DNA of 64,000 nucleotides from Absidia repens. Taxonomy: Eukaryota > Mucoromycota > Mucoromycetes > Mucorales > Cunninghamellaceae. How positions within the stretch are numbered: the first letter of the stretch is position 1; every line of letters starts with the position of its first letter. Shown piece by piece: positions 51,016-62,919 of the stretch. Under the pieces are notes generated by a model that saw only the letters and a program-made list of their open reading frames with translations, was not told the origin of the DNA and did not search any database. Location: contig MCGE01000061.1 of NCBI GenBank assembly GCA_002105175.1, positions 1-64,000 on the forward strand. Direction: 5' to 3'. The translations under genes were made by a program, and so were the position numbers.

Positions 51016-53200
51016 ATGCATAATACTGTAACATCCATCCCCTGCAAAAAAGCTCGTTCGAACTGGGTGGGTCCCTCCTCACTCATGGATATATGTGGTC
51101 CTGAAGATATATCACCACCGGCAACACCACCCAATTTCAATTTCACTGGTCCTACTGCGACTCCTTCTTGCTCCTCCCCTTCTCATCATCGTACACCTTT
51201 ACCACAACGACCGAAATACTTTGATACCCGTAACGGTCCGTCCTCTTCATCTTCTTCAACCACTCACCCATCACAACTAGTCGATATACTCAACGATACT
51301 CAAATAGAGCATATTCATCATCTCATTACCTCATATCAAGAACTGGAATCCCAACAAAAACAGTTTTTCCTGTATGAACTCATCAACTGCTGCAATAGCT
51401 CTCAACTGACCTATCTCAACAGTCTGATTGCACCCAGGCTCAAAATCGACTTTCTCAAGGAACTTCCTATTGAAATCTCTTTACATGTGCTCTCCTTTAT
51501 CGACGATCCCAAAACCCTAGCTCGTGCAGCCTGTGTCTCTACCTTTTGGAACTCACTATTGCGGGACGAAGCAACATGGAAATCTTTATGTATGAAACAT
51601 CAATACCAACGACGTAACTCCAGTATCTGTGGCGGCGAATTATTGGCACCTCCAACGCAACGACTCAATTTCTCTTATCGACAATATTTCAAACGGAAAT
51701 ACAACATTGCTGCGACCTGGGCACATGGTGGACGTGTTAAGGTGGTGGATGGTCAGAATGCCTTTGGTGGTGGCAATGGTGGCGATGCTTTAGTGACCTC
51801 TCTTCAATTTGATGACAAGTATATTGTGGTTGGGTGCGACAATCATCGAATCGAAGTCTTTGACACTCAGACTGCCAAAAAGGTGCGGACATTGGAAGGT
51901 CATGAAGGTGGAGTCTGGGCTTTACAATTCACTGGTGGCGGCAAGCATGATCCTGAACGTATATTGGTCTCTGGTGGCTGTGATAGGTAATGTTATTATC
52001 CTTCATTATATATTTTTACTCTTTTTTCTTTTTTCTATTTCATACTCCTTATTTCTCTCCGATCTTACCCTCCCCCGTGCCTGAACAAAGAAAATGTTTA
52101 CGCATTTTTCTCCTCTTTTTTTTTTTTTTTTTTTTTTTTTCCTCCCATTTTCTTTTTAAAATATTTATACAGGCAATACTTACAAGAACAAAACAAACTA
52201 ATATATTTTTTATTTTTAGGGACGTGCGTGTATGGGATCTGGACACTGGACGACAACGACATGTTTTACAAGGTCACACATCAACAGTACGGTGCCTCAA
52301 GATGAAAGACAAGCAGGTCGCGGTGACAGGAAGCAGAGATATGACGTTGCGGATATGGAACGTGGAGACAGGCACACTTCTCCATGTGTTGCTTGGTCAT
52401 CAGCACAGTGTTCGGTGTTTAGAAATTCATGACAACATTGTAGTGTCCGGTAAGCACAGCAGAAAAAATTAAAACTTGAATATGTGATGTAGATACTGAT
52501 AAGATCCTCTCCTCACCTTTTCCTTAATCATTATATAGGTTCTTACGATGCGACAGCTCGAATTTGGGATATGCAAACGGGTAGATGTCTTCATGTACTC
52601 AGCGGTCACCAATCTCAAATCTACGCTATTGCCTTTGACGGTCAAAAGGTGATTACGGGATCACTGGATTACACAATCAAGGTATGGTCGGCGGAAACAG
52701 GACAGTGCTTAGCGACGTTGCAGGGTCATACATCTTTAGTGGGGCAACTGCAACTAACTGGATCAACACTGGCGTCAGGGTCTTCGGATGGATGCCTTCG
52801 ATTATGGTCCATGTCCACTTATCAATGTGTGCAACAAATTTCTGCTCATGACAATTCGGTGACCTGCTTGCAATTCGATGATCGTCGTATGCTCTCCGGT
52901 GGAAACGACGGCAAGGTGTTACTCTTTGATTCCAAAACTGGTCGATTGATCCGCAACTTCAGCAATCCTGGTAAGACGGTATGGAAATTGCAATTCAGTG
53001 ATACCAAGGCAGTGGTATTGAAACAGGTGGAACACCCAGAACGACACACGGTGATGGAAGTCCATGATTTCGACGTGGTGGATGATGATGAAGACGATAA
53101 TAACCACAACCACAGGAATGACGACGTACGGTCTGCAGCGTCACCCTTCCCCTCCGTTAAGCCGTCGTCAAATGGAATGATGATGATGGATATGGACTGA
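51016..53200 (+). CDS. F-box/WD40 protein, Cdc4/Fbw7-like SCF substrate receptor
   Basis: Substrate-recognition subunit of an SCF ubiquitin ligase; 620 aa from exons 51016-51986, 52220-52449, 52539-53200. The N terminus is Ser/Pro/Thr-rich. A helical dimerisation region precedes the F-box: FLYELINCCNSSQLTYLNSL, then KIDFLKELPIEISLHVLSFI with DPKTLARAACVSTFWNSLLR and DEATWKSLC. About seven WD40 blades follow, e.g. VRTLEGHEGGVWALQF, DVRVWDLDTGRQRHVLQGHT, TGSRDMTLRIWNVETGTLLH, GSYDATARIWDMQTGRCLHV, GSLDYTIKVWSAETGQCLAT and GSSDGCLRLWSMSTYQCVQQ. This is the Cdc4/Pop1/Fbw7 layout, so phosphodegron recognition is likely. The C terminus is an acidic and Asn/His tail ending MMMMDMD. A long pyrimidine-rich leader precedes the ATG. 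AATAAA at 53492. Confidence 0.92.
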
Positions 53201-54264
53201 TCTTTTACTCTCTTGGACTGTATCTTACCCTTCCCCGTTATCACTAGCTGGTTTTATTTTACGCTATACACCCCATATCCCACCCACCTTTTACTATTGT
53301 ACAATGTCTCCCCTCCCTCTCTCTCTTATGATTGCTCAGTTAGTTTTACGATCTTCTTTTTTTTTATATCACAACTGTTATCTAGAGTAGCTTATATACA
53401 TATATATTATATATTTATATATATATATATTTACACACAATTGATGATACGCCCCACTTTTTTTCTTCTTCTATGTTTTATGTATCAATTGAATAAAGAC
53501 AAATCAATAAAAAAAAATGGTTGTCCCAAAATGATTGTTTATTGAATGATGGTATAGGAATGATGTATTATGATAGAAAAGAAGCACGTTGTTGATGATG
53601 TTTGAATAAAACTATACTACATACTACTGATTATTGATAGGCTATCCTAGAGATGCGGACTGATTTGCAATAATGTCTTGACTTAAAACCGGATACCATC
53701 AAAGTAGCAGTGATCCGAACGTGGCATCACTCTGTTCAGCTTGTGAGTAAGGAGCCAGTCAATTACCACCAATGGTCTTCCTTGTGTAAGTGATATTGTC
53801 GAAATGACAAACTAATTGCTGTTAAAGACCACTTGAGGGCGGTTAGAGCCATACCAACCCATATTTAACAATTGAGTATCGAAATCATCGCCCCTCCCCC
53901 TGGCATGGCTTTTGTCGCATGAGCCAGTGTTTCAGTTCAAATGAAGTTTCGAGGGAATGGCACAAAGAGATATCGAATCAGTGGGGGCTGGATACAAGAA
54001 TCAAAGTTATATTGGTAAGTATAATTGGTAAAATAGACAAAGAAGTAGAGAAAGGAGATTTTTGCATGAATTTAAATTTTTGCATCATTTTTCTACTTAT
54101 TATTGGGAGATAGGGCAGAGTGCACAAAAGATAAGATCAAATTGCATATCTAAAAAATGCTTTTTATTGGTCGAAAATATAAAGGCCGATGTAAATCTTT
54201 TTTCCTTTTACCTCTTTTTTCCCGCCCCTTTCCCTTTTTATCTTTCTACTATTTGTTTGTTTTT
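53201..54264. other. Intergenic Cdc4-like / CDF
   Basis: Cdc4-like 3' UTR with (TA)n at 53396-53431 and AATAAA at 53492. No supported gene in 53500-54264; the stretch before 54265 is pyrimidine-rich as in other leaders here. Confidence 0.55.
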
Positions 54265-55924
54265 ATGGCAGAACCTCAGTTAGATAGACGTAAAAGTTGT
54301 CAAAAAGGATTGGTCGCCTTGGCAGCTGCAGCTTTACCTCCGCCTGTAGATTTTGATGCTTTACGCTTAGACAATGACCAACTTGCCAAGATCGGCAACA
54401 AAAAAGTCAAACGATTCTATGAAGTATGTTATGTGTGCTTTGTGATTATCTTTTGACTTATTTTTATTGTTTTATTTTTTTATAGGAACAAAATGAAATG
54501 ATTGATCGGTTTATGGAAGTGGATCGTGTTATTGAAGCTCTCAAGCATGGTGTGACTCCCGAAGAATATGGCAGTTTATATGACCAAGAACAGCACGATG
54601 AAGAAACCCCCTCAGAACGACGCTCGACCAAATCAACTATGGATGAGACGGCTCCTTTATTATCCACCACTGCTACAGCAACAACATTCGATGGAACGAA
54701 CAGTAAACGGACGTCTTTATGGATCATTCACTTGGCTATTAATCTATCCTTTGTCGCCAACCTCGCCTTATTTGCCACCAAATGCTTCCTCGCTTTGTTT
54801 TCTGGGTCGATGGCTATCCTTGCTTCGGCTTTTGAAAGTTTTTTGGATATTGTCAGCAACGCAATCATTTTTTTTACCATTCGTATCATTCGTCACAAGG
54901 ACTACTACACTTACCCTGTTGGAAAGGTACATCTATATTCATTCCAAGTGGTCAACTTAACTAATAGGCGATTGTATTTTGCTTATTTATTTCCATAGTC
55001 TCGTATGGAACCATTGGGGATCATTGTATTTGCTGTCATTATCACCACGTCTTTCACTCAAGTCTTGATGAACTCAATTGAACGGCTCACTGAACCTGGA
55101 AAAGCCGGCGAAGAATTGGACCTTAGTATGGGTGCTTTGATTTTGTTAGGTGCCAATATCGCAATCAAGGCTGTATTATGGTTTTGGTGTGCCAAAATCA
55201 AAGGAAGCTCTAGCGTGGATGCCTTGGCGCATGATCATGAAAATGATGTTGTCTTTAGTATTGCAAGTACCATCTTCCCTATTGTTGGTAAGGAAAAAAA
55301 AAATCAAGCAAAATATCAACCAAATATGGACACTTACACTGTTGTTTAGGTATCTGGGCAAAAATGCCATGGCTTGATCCTGTGGGTGCCATTATCTTAT
55401 CTATTTATATCATCTATGAATGGATGAATATTCTTTTAGGTATCATAAAGCAACAATATATATATATATAGTGTGACATTGGTTAGTAATACACGATCTT
55501 TTTTTTTTTTTTTTTTTTACAGAAAACATTCGACGGTTGACAGGACAAGCTGCCAGTTCCGAGGATATAAAACAACTGACATATATGGCATTCCGTTTCT
55601 CAGCCAAAATCACAGCTGTGGATACCGTAAGTCTTTATTTTTTTAGTACTCAAGGAAACCAATAGATGATACTTATATCAAAGGCACAATTATATTATGA
55701 CACAGGTCCGTGCTTATTACAATGGTGATCGTTTATTGGTCGAAATTGATATCATCTTACCTCCAGAATGTCCTTTACATGAAGCCCATGATGTTGGCGA
55801 AGCCCTCCAAGATGCCTTAGAAATGATGGAAAATGTGGAACGGGCGTTTGTGCACTTGGATTACAATGCTCACCATGAAGTCGAACATCGCCGTGTGGTA
55901 GATGGTGTTGGTTTTGGTGGCTGA
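54265..55924 (+). CDS. Cation diffusion facilitator, Mn-CDF type
   Basis: Metal/H+ antiporter that moves Mn (or related divalent metals) out of the cytosol into an organelle. Six exons (54265-54423, 54486-54926, 54999-55287, 55350-55439, 55523-55626, 55706-55924) give 433 aa in phase. Start ATG 54265 (MAEPQLDRRKS). The cytosolic N terminus of about 150 aa is acidic and Ser/Thr-rich. Membrane helices: FVANLALFATKCFLALFSGS, ILASAFESFLDIVSNAIIFF, PLGIIVFAVIITTSFTQVLM and ALILLGANIAIKAVLWFW; then DHENDVVFSIASTIFPIV with the DHxxD motif of the Mn-type clade; and PVGAIILSIYIIYEWMNIL. The C-terminal cytosolic domain (TAVDTVRAYYNGDRLLVEID ... HHEVEH) is the usual ferredoxin-like metal sensor. In TM2 the first metal ligand is Glu (ESFLD) where DxxxD is usual. 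AATAAA at 56052. Confidence 0.92.
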
Positions 55925-56601
55925 CCTCCCTTTCCCCCTATATCCTTATATACTATACTAGTTTTGAATTTCCTTCTCATGTCGCATTTATTTGTATTAT
56001 TACTTCAATATCGTCTATTACCCCTTCATGTCCCCTCGATTTATCGATTTGAATAAAAAATAATTCCAGCATTCTATCACTCACGTTTGAAACACCGCTA
56101 TTTTTTTCCCCCTTTTTCGGCTTTTTTTTATTTTTACTTTATTTATCCGTTATCGGCTTCTCAACAATTCCCAACGTGCGGACAAATATATTTGGTTATA
56201 TTGAACGTAAGCTCACACATCCGAAAAAAGACAACTATTTTGCCGGAAACTGTTCAACTGCGCGCTTTTAACTTTTCCACTGTAGAAAATATGACTCACA
56301 CTCTCATTATTATATAGTGGTGGCCTCAATCGACTAAACTGGCACAACTGGATACATATAGTGGCTTTACTCTATACTTTGTCTTTTGCATACGGTCGTA
56401 TGGTGAACCTGTTATCAATAGCAATAGATGACTAACTATTATGGCGTTATTAGTGCAAGTATGTATCAAAAAAAAAAAAAAGATTAAAATTATGACATGA
56501 TATTCGAATAGCTAATGACTTCATATGATAATCTCTTTTTTTTTCTTTTCTTATGCTAGCCCATCAAATAATTCAATAAGACAGCGTCAACTAACAAAAA
56601 A
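55925..56601. other. Intergenic CDF / TauD
   Basis: CDF 3' UTR (AATAAA at 56052) and promoter region of the dioxygenase gene. No ORF supported. Confidence 0.55.
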
Positions 56602-58774
56602 ATGGCATCATTGGAACATGACTTTTGGCCAGGACGGAAAAGGTAACACCAGAAATATGAAGGGGAAGTGGGTGAGAATTTATCTATTGCGCGATTATGG
56701 GACGATCATGCACAATGGATGGATTGTTGGCATGAACTTTCTTTGAGTCTGCGCTTGGAAAAAATAAAAATAAAACAAAATCTGATAATATAAATAGCGG
56801 GTTATCATATCCTTTATGATCTTGTTGCTCACTCAACTTTATAAATATTTTATACTTAGAAAATTATCTGAACACTATGGCCCCAACGTTACTGTCGATG
56901 AACTTGCTGATACTTTGCATCAGACCCTTGATCTTCAACATTTGGCTAAAGAAAAGGGAAGATACCTTGTATACCCAGACAAAAAGGTAAATAAGAAGCT
57001 ATATGAGATCTCTGCGTACAAAAATTGACTAATCCTTTATATTTTATTTGTTTTGTGAATAGTATGCCGAATTGGAGCCTTTTGAACACAAGGATCGAGG
57101 TCTTCGTGGTGATCCCAAGAAAGCTTCTCTCTACGACAATGCTACCAAAGCTTTTGACGTGACTCCTCATATCGGCACTGAACTCCATGGACTTCAACTT
57201 TCTCAACTCACTGAAACTCAAAAGGATGATCTCGCTCTTTTGGTTGCTGAGCGCGGCGTTGTCTTCTTCAGAGATCAAGATATCAATGTTGATCAAGGTC
57301 TCGAATTTGGTAGATCGTTTGGCCCTCTGTAAGGTTTTATTGATTGAGCGCCAGTGTACTCAGACTAAAAATTCATGCAACTTTTTTTTCTTCTAGTCAT
57401 GTTCATGCCACCTTTGGACATCCTCCCGGTTATCCCGAAGTTCATGTCGTTTACTTTGATGAAAAGTAAGTGTCATACAACTATGCCCCCCCCCAAGAAA
57501 AAGAGTTTTTGTTGACTGATGTCTTTGTCTTTTTTTTTTTTTTTTTCTTCTCCTTCTTTACATAGGACGCCCAAAGCTTACTTTGAAAATACAAGCGCTG
57601 CTGACGGATGGCACACTGATGTAAGTAAAAGCAAGTCAACAACTCGTTGTATGCGCCACTTATTGAATAAGGAATGGCAATTTTTATTTTCCAGGTCTCA
57701 TACGAGGAACAGCCAGCCTCCACAACCCTACTTAAGATGGTAAGCATCCAAATACTTCGATTTATATTCGTGAATGACGACTCATCATGACCCATCATCT
57801 TTTTTGTTTCTTCGGTTATAGGATATAGGTATAACACAATAACAATGGTTGTATTTTTTTTATTATGATACTAATTTGTTTGTCAACGAAAAAAAAAAAG
57901 TTCCCGAAGTAGGCGGTGATACTCTATGGGCTTCCGGATATGCTGCATATGATCGATTGTCACCAGCATGGCAACAGTTTTTGGAAGGTTTGCAGGCAAA
58001 ACATTCTGGACAGCGTCAATTTGATGAAGCTAATGCCAATGAACATGTGGTAAGACGTGATCATGTGGAAAGCATTCATCCCATAGTTAGGTAAGTTTTG
58101 TGCACTTCCATTTATACCTAATGACTAGGATGCTCATTCATTTTTATTACCATTGTTCTTAGAACACATCCTGTAACTGGATGGAAATCTTTATATGTCC
58201 AACCTGTTTTCACCACATCTATCGTTGGTCTCTCCAAACATGAATCCGAGGCAGTGTTGAAATTCTTGTATAATCATATTAATGGTGGTTATGACTTCCA
58301 AGTCCGCTTAAAATGGGAAGGTAAGAATAAAGGCGATCATCGTATACTGGACTTTGTATAGCTATTTTATTATTAAATACTAACAAACCACTATATTTTT
58401 TTTCTCAAATAGAAAACACTGTTGCGGGTAAGACGAAGCTCAATATATATATGGATGCTCACATTGTTCGTGATGCATACTGGATTTACTTACTTTTATT
58501 TTATTTCCTTTCTTTATTTAGTCTGGGATAACAGAACCACTTTCCACAACGCTATCTTTGACTATTTGGATGTCGGTCGCCGTCATGGCTGGCGAGTGAC
58601 ACCACAAGTGAGTACTTTTTTCTCTTTTCCACAAGAGGATCGGATCGGAATGACAAAGCACTTACTAATTTGGCTTCTTTTCTTTTCACTCAATAGGGTG
58701 AAAGACCTTATCTCGATCCTAACAGCAAGTCCAAGAAACAAGCTGAACAAGCCGCTAAATCAAGCAAGCAATAG
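56602..58774 (+). CDS. Alpha-ketoglutarate-dependent sulfonate/taurine dioxygenase (TauD/Jlp1 family)
   Basis: Fe(II)/2-oxoglutarate dioxygenase of the TauD/TfdA family, which in yeast (Jlp1) releases sulfite from sulfonates for sulfur supply. Twelve exons close in phase to 378 aa: 56602-56642, 56860-56986, 57063-57328, 57397-57465, 57566-57620, 57695-57739, 57832-57838, 57901-58090, 58163-58320, 58413-58427, 58522-58607, 58697-58774. The start exon (MASLEHDFWPGRKR) is inferred: its phase and donor match, and it removes the need for a hydrophobic false start at 56816. Motifs: ERGVVFFRDQDI, HVHATFGHPPGYPEVHVV, iron ligands in DGWHTDVSYEEQPASTTLLK (HxD), VPEVGGDTLWASGYAAYDRL, and the distal His and 2-OG-binding Arg in VWDNRTTFHNAIFDYL and GRRHGWRVTPQGERP. 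Exons of 7 and 15 nt are unusual. AATAAA at 58831. Confidence 0.93.
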
Positions 58775-59300
58775 TTCCTGTAGTTAGTACCTATGTTATT
58801 TATTTATTTTATTCGTTATTTATGACATTCAATAAACTCTATTTTTATTTATTAAAATTAACAAACACTTTTTATGATTACGCTAAAGAGTTTAAAAATT
58901 GGAACCAGACAATCCCAACTATCTAAAACAGTGATGAATGTGCTCGATATGGGATATGAGGGGAATCGTAGGCGTTGATAGTGAATAGGTGGGAGCGCAT
59001 TAGTTATTGATCATGCTTTTGTTGACATGTGTGATAAAAGGGAATTTGGTAGTGAATATAAATTCGTATCAGATCAGTAACGGCGTTGATTTCAGAAATG
59101 ACATTTCAAGAAGCGTCGTTTCCTTCAAGTCAAACGTGCTTCTTATAAAGGTTGTTGTTAAGCATCTGACAAAAAAAAAAAAAAAAAAAAAATAGAGGGT
59201 ATCGACCGGTTCATTCTTATGATTGGTAGTAACCTAATGCTGAGACTTCTATAGGAGAAGTAGAGCAGGTGTTTGATAAGATAACAAATTCTGTTCGCTA
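58775..59300. other. Intergenic, dioxygenase downstream
   Basis: 3' UTR with AATAAA at 58831 and an A22 run at about 59170-59191. No gene seen. Confidence 0.55.
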
Positions 59301-59998
59301 TCAAATGGGCCGGAGGATTTTTAATATAATAGCATGTTTTATTGAATACAGTACAATGATCAACACTAAACTAAAGAGACGATGCTAACAAGGGATCTAC
59401 TGTAAAGTACAAGTCATGAAGAGATCACTGAGAGGAGAGGACTGAAGAATGGCGGATACGAAGAATGAGCAATACTAGTCTAAAGAGAATTGGTGAAAAT
59501 GGATTTATTTTATTATGTATAAATGGCTTGAGAGAAATGAAAGGGGCAGTGGTAAAAGGGATCTGTTGTGTGCACGTCAGCATGTGAGAGATTCTTATTA
59601 CAGCCTGCAAAACAGTGTCTTTTGTAATAGGCAAGAAAAAGAGTAATGGGACACTTTTCATTGGAAGAAGTAAACATCGACATATTTTATTCAGATGGAT
59701 ATATAAACTATGGACAAACTAATACTAAACTAAGCTAATGTTGAGTCCGAAAGCCAACTCGAGATGGCTGTAGATCCTAGATCCAAAATGAAAAGGTTTC
59801 CCCATGCACCTTATAATCCCTGAGCTGAAACCCCTCCTAAACTAGTCCTAACACTAATCTAAGTCCAACATAACGTCAAAAAAGCTGAATGGTGAAAAAA
59901 AAAAAAAAAAAGAAATGAAGAAAAGAAAATTAAAGAAAGAAAGAGAGAGCGGGAAAAAAAAAGGGAGTAAATAAATACACGTGGGCGGGATGTGAAAT
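59301..59998 (-). repeat. Dispersed repeat family, copy 6 (-)
   Basis: Contains ATGTTTTATTGAATACAG and CACTAAACTAAAG near 59333, a second TTTTATT module at 59508, GGGACACTTTTCATTGGAAG, GACATATTTTATTCAGATGG, ACTAATACTAAACTAAGCTA, GATCCTAGATCCAAAATGAA, the core GGTTTCCCCATGCACCTTAT, CTAAACTAGTCCTAACACTA and the terminal CACGTGGGCGGGATGTGAAA. Confidence 0.8.
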
Positions 59999-60828
59999 AT
60001 TTTCATCGCCTCCAAGATTAACCATTAGCGTTCAAAGGTGGCGGTATGGTGGATCTCTTCTCAAAAAAGTTTAATTCACCGTCCCCATTCTCCATTGTAG
60101 AATAGTTGACGTTGTTTATTGTATAATTGCTTGTCACACACCGTGGTATTCCTTTCTTAGCTTACCTTACGAAATATTTGTTCTATGATAAAAATAAAAA
60201 AAATCATATGCGGTCGATAAATTTCCACCAATAGCTCAATGTGTATGAGATATTGGTTTTATGTGATGTATTGTAATCTCTCTGCAAATACGATTTGTTT
60301 TACATGGGTCTACCCCCCGCCTTTATCTTACTCAGAAACCATTTCCTTACTATCGTACATATAATACCAGAGACCAAATTGAACCTATTGTGCAGCGCCT
60401 GTTTTGAAAAACACTGATGTTGTTGAATGTCTACAATACTACAATAACAAAAATAGAAGTGTTACGCAACGACTACTCCAATGATACCACAAAAAAAAAA
60501 GACTACTATGTGCATGTGTGTGTGTGTGTGTGTGTGTGTATGTGGCCTTACAAACGAAGCCAGGTAAAATTTATTCAGACAGAATGGGATTGAATAAATG
60601 AAAAAGAGAGACTAATAAGACATGAAGACAAATGCATATATATATATATATATATGTAATTGACGCTGGAGACAATAAATGGACAAAATACTTTTTATTA
60701 TTGATATAAGCATATAATAGTATATATAAAAAATTGCAAATATCAAAGCTAATATTAAAGGGATTGAGGGGGATAAGAGTGGTTGGAGTAAATGAGGGAT
60801 ATAGAGGCGGAGCTGGGGCGGGAATGAA
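59999..60828. other. Intergenic with TG and TA microsatellites
   Basis: (TG)n at 60515-60540 and (TA)n at 60638-60655; probable 3' UTR of the velvet gene nearest 60828. No ORF supported. Confidence 0.5.
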
Positions 60829-62482
60829 CTACGGTAAATTTAGCAGTAGGGAAGGCATCGTCAACTGGGAGTCAGAGTCATGATCCGGTGTACCTAATGG
60901 AAGCGATGATTCAGTTTGATTTGGGAACGTAGATACTGTGTTATCTGATGATGATAATAATGGAAATGAGTTGATAGGTTGTTCAATAGCTGGCCCTTCC
61001 TGTATTGGTGATATTAGTATGTTTTTCATGGACATGATAGATTGGGTTGATTTGACTACTGGAGGAAGAGGTTGAATGTGTTGTGGTGGAAGTGAATTTG
61101 GTGATGATGGTGACATGGGCGTTGCAGAGTTTCCATAATCTCCAACGTCATCATCGTCATCATCATTGTCCCCATCAGATCGCCGACGTTTACTGTATAT
61201 AGATTATCGACAGAAGGTAAGTATTTTTGGAGCATGGTGTAGTAAGACATACATACCTTGGTGGAGATAAATTTGATCTAGTTTCTTTGCGAATGCGTAT
61301 ACGCACACCTTGTTCAGAAAATGACCGGGTCAGAAAGGTAGATTCTATAAAAGGAAGAAAAAAGATGGTTAATGAAAGGTATTCATTCCTTACATTGCAA
61401 ATTATAATCGCACAAATTCCTCATTAATTTCCCCAACTTTTTTTTTCCTTTGCCCCATCCCACATGTATCGATTTCGCCAGCGGCTTTTTTTTTTTTTTT
61501 ACGATATATTGCATGTTGATTTTCCTTTCTTACCAGACATCCCCGGGAAACCTAAAGAATATATAAAAGAGTAGAATCCAATTAACAAATTAAAGTTAAC
61601 CACGATCTTTAAAGTAGTGAGGGTTTTTTCGCGAGCTTACTTTTTGGTGAATAGACTTGAAAAACTTCTGACAGTATTGAACAACGACTAATTGAATGCG
61701 ACCTATGTCAAAAAAAGTCGAGGATGATGAGTACAAAGACTTTCATGATTCCCCTTTCTTTTGCAACAAAAAGAATATCACGTACCCCATAATTTCAAAT
61801 AAGGTAAACCTTAATCTGAATAGACCTTCCCTCCTGATACTGATATCCGCAAAAATAAAAAAAGCACCTACCAAGAAGTTGATGCGTAAAGAATAAAAAC
61901 ATAAAAACGATGTGTATATATATGCATTTACCTTCATTGCCGCAGTCCTTGATACAATGTAACGATTGCACTGTTGTTCCTGCTGTTGTTCGAGTATTTT
62001 CTGAAAATGTCAGATCCTGGCCGTCTGCTTCGTTGACAAGTGTAGCATATAAAAAAAAGTAAGAATACTGAATGTCCCTATCGTATATAAAAAAAAAGAG
62101 TTAGAATAGTTTTTCTTTTTGATTTGCATATATCGGTTCATCGACACAAACCTTTTATCCGTCAAGAGTTGGATGATAGGTGGCGGGTCCACAGGTCTTC
62201 TATCCACTGATAATAAATGGCACAAAAAAAAAAGGTCAGTAAAGGTAAGCGTCACTGTATCGCATAGGAGATACCTTTTTCTTTAAAGCTACATAGTCTT
62301 GCCTTTTCTGGCTGCTGGCGTACTATTAAACTATAACTAAAGTAAAGGCGTCAGTGTTCAGAACAACACAACTATATTTGGTTTTGAAATAAGATCTTGA
62401 CTTGCCTTGGAGGTTTCGTAACCGAATGGGATGGACCAGTAGCTGAAGTAGTATCGTATTCATCCAATGATGAAGCTGTCAT
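60829..62482 (-). CDS. Velvet-domain regulator (VeA/VelB/VosA superfamily)
   Basis: Fungal regulator linking development, light response and metabolism; velvet domains have an NF-kB-like DNA-binding fold. Nine exons (62482-62406, 62336-62275, 62206-62152, 62077-61932, 61867-61786, 61702-61641, 61551-61534, 61344-61257, 61192-60829) give 317 aa in phase. The velvet domain covers about residues 27-190: SYSLIVRQQPEKARLCSFKE, VDRRPVDPPPIIQLLTD, DIQYSYFFLYATLVNEADGQ, GAFFIFADISIRREGLFRLR, FTLFEIMG, ILSEVFQVYSPKKFPGMSES and TFLTRSFSEQGVRIRIRKE. After the domain come KRRR (possible NLS), an Asp run and a Pro/Ser-rich tail. The first intron has a GC donor (AG|GCAAGT) and one exon is only 18 nt. Which velvet subclass it belongs to is not clear from reading alone. 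Confidence 0.93.
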
Positions 62483-62919
62483 AATCCAATAAAGATAAAG
62501 GATAAAAAGAAAAAAAAAATAGTAACAAAAGACAAGAGTGAAGAAAAAAAAGAAAAAAAAAAAAAAGAAAGGAAGGAAGAATAAAAAAAACTTGAAAGGT
62601 GGGAATAAAAAAAAGAAAAAAAGAGTGCTTTAAAAAAAATTCCCCATTCTTTGATAGATATAGCCACATGGTATTGGTTCTAATTCAACATGGTGTTCTT
62701 CAAAGGGTTACTCAGTGTTTTGTTACTATACTTCGCAGTATAATACATATGATCAATACTTTACAGTGACATTGTAATATGTAGTATAAATTAGTGAGAT
62801 ACGTACCTTTTTGAACCTTTCCATTGTAAATAAACCCTCTTTTTTTTTTATCATTGTATCCCGACCTTTTGGGCTTATTGATCGTAACCTTTTTATGTGT
62901 TCTCGATACTGTTTTAATC
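62483..62919. other. Velvet gene upstream region
   Basis: Promoter/5' leader of the velvet gene: long A-runs on the plus strand (62507-62640), i.e. pyrimidine-rich in the transcript sense. No gene. Confidence 0.5.

Noticed and set aside
56816..56859. Hydrophobic start MILLLTQLYKYFILRK for the dioxygenase
   Set aside because: It is intron sequence ahead of a good acceptor (ATACTTAG); the exon at 56602-56642 joins in phase and avoids a membrane segment not expected in this family.
61702..61786. Suspected frameshift in the velvet gene at GGGGTACG
   Set aside because: A recount shows the exon ends at 61786 with two bases of a codon, so the next exon joins in phase; the gene is intact.
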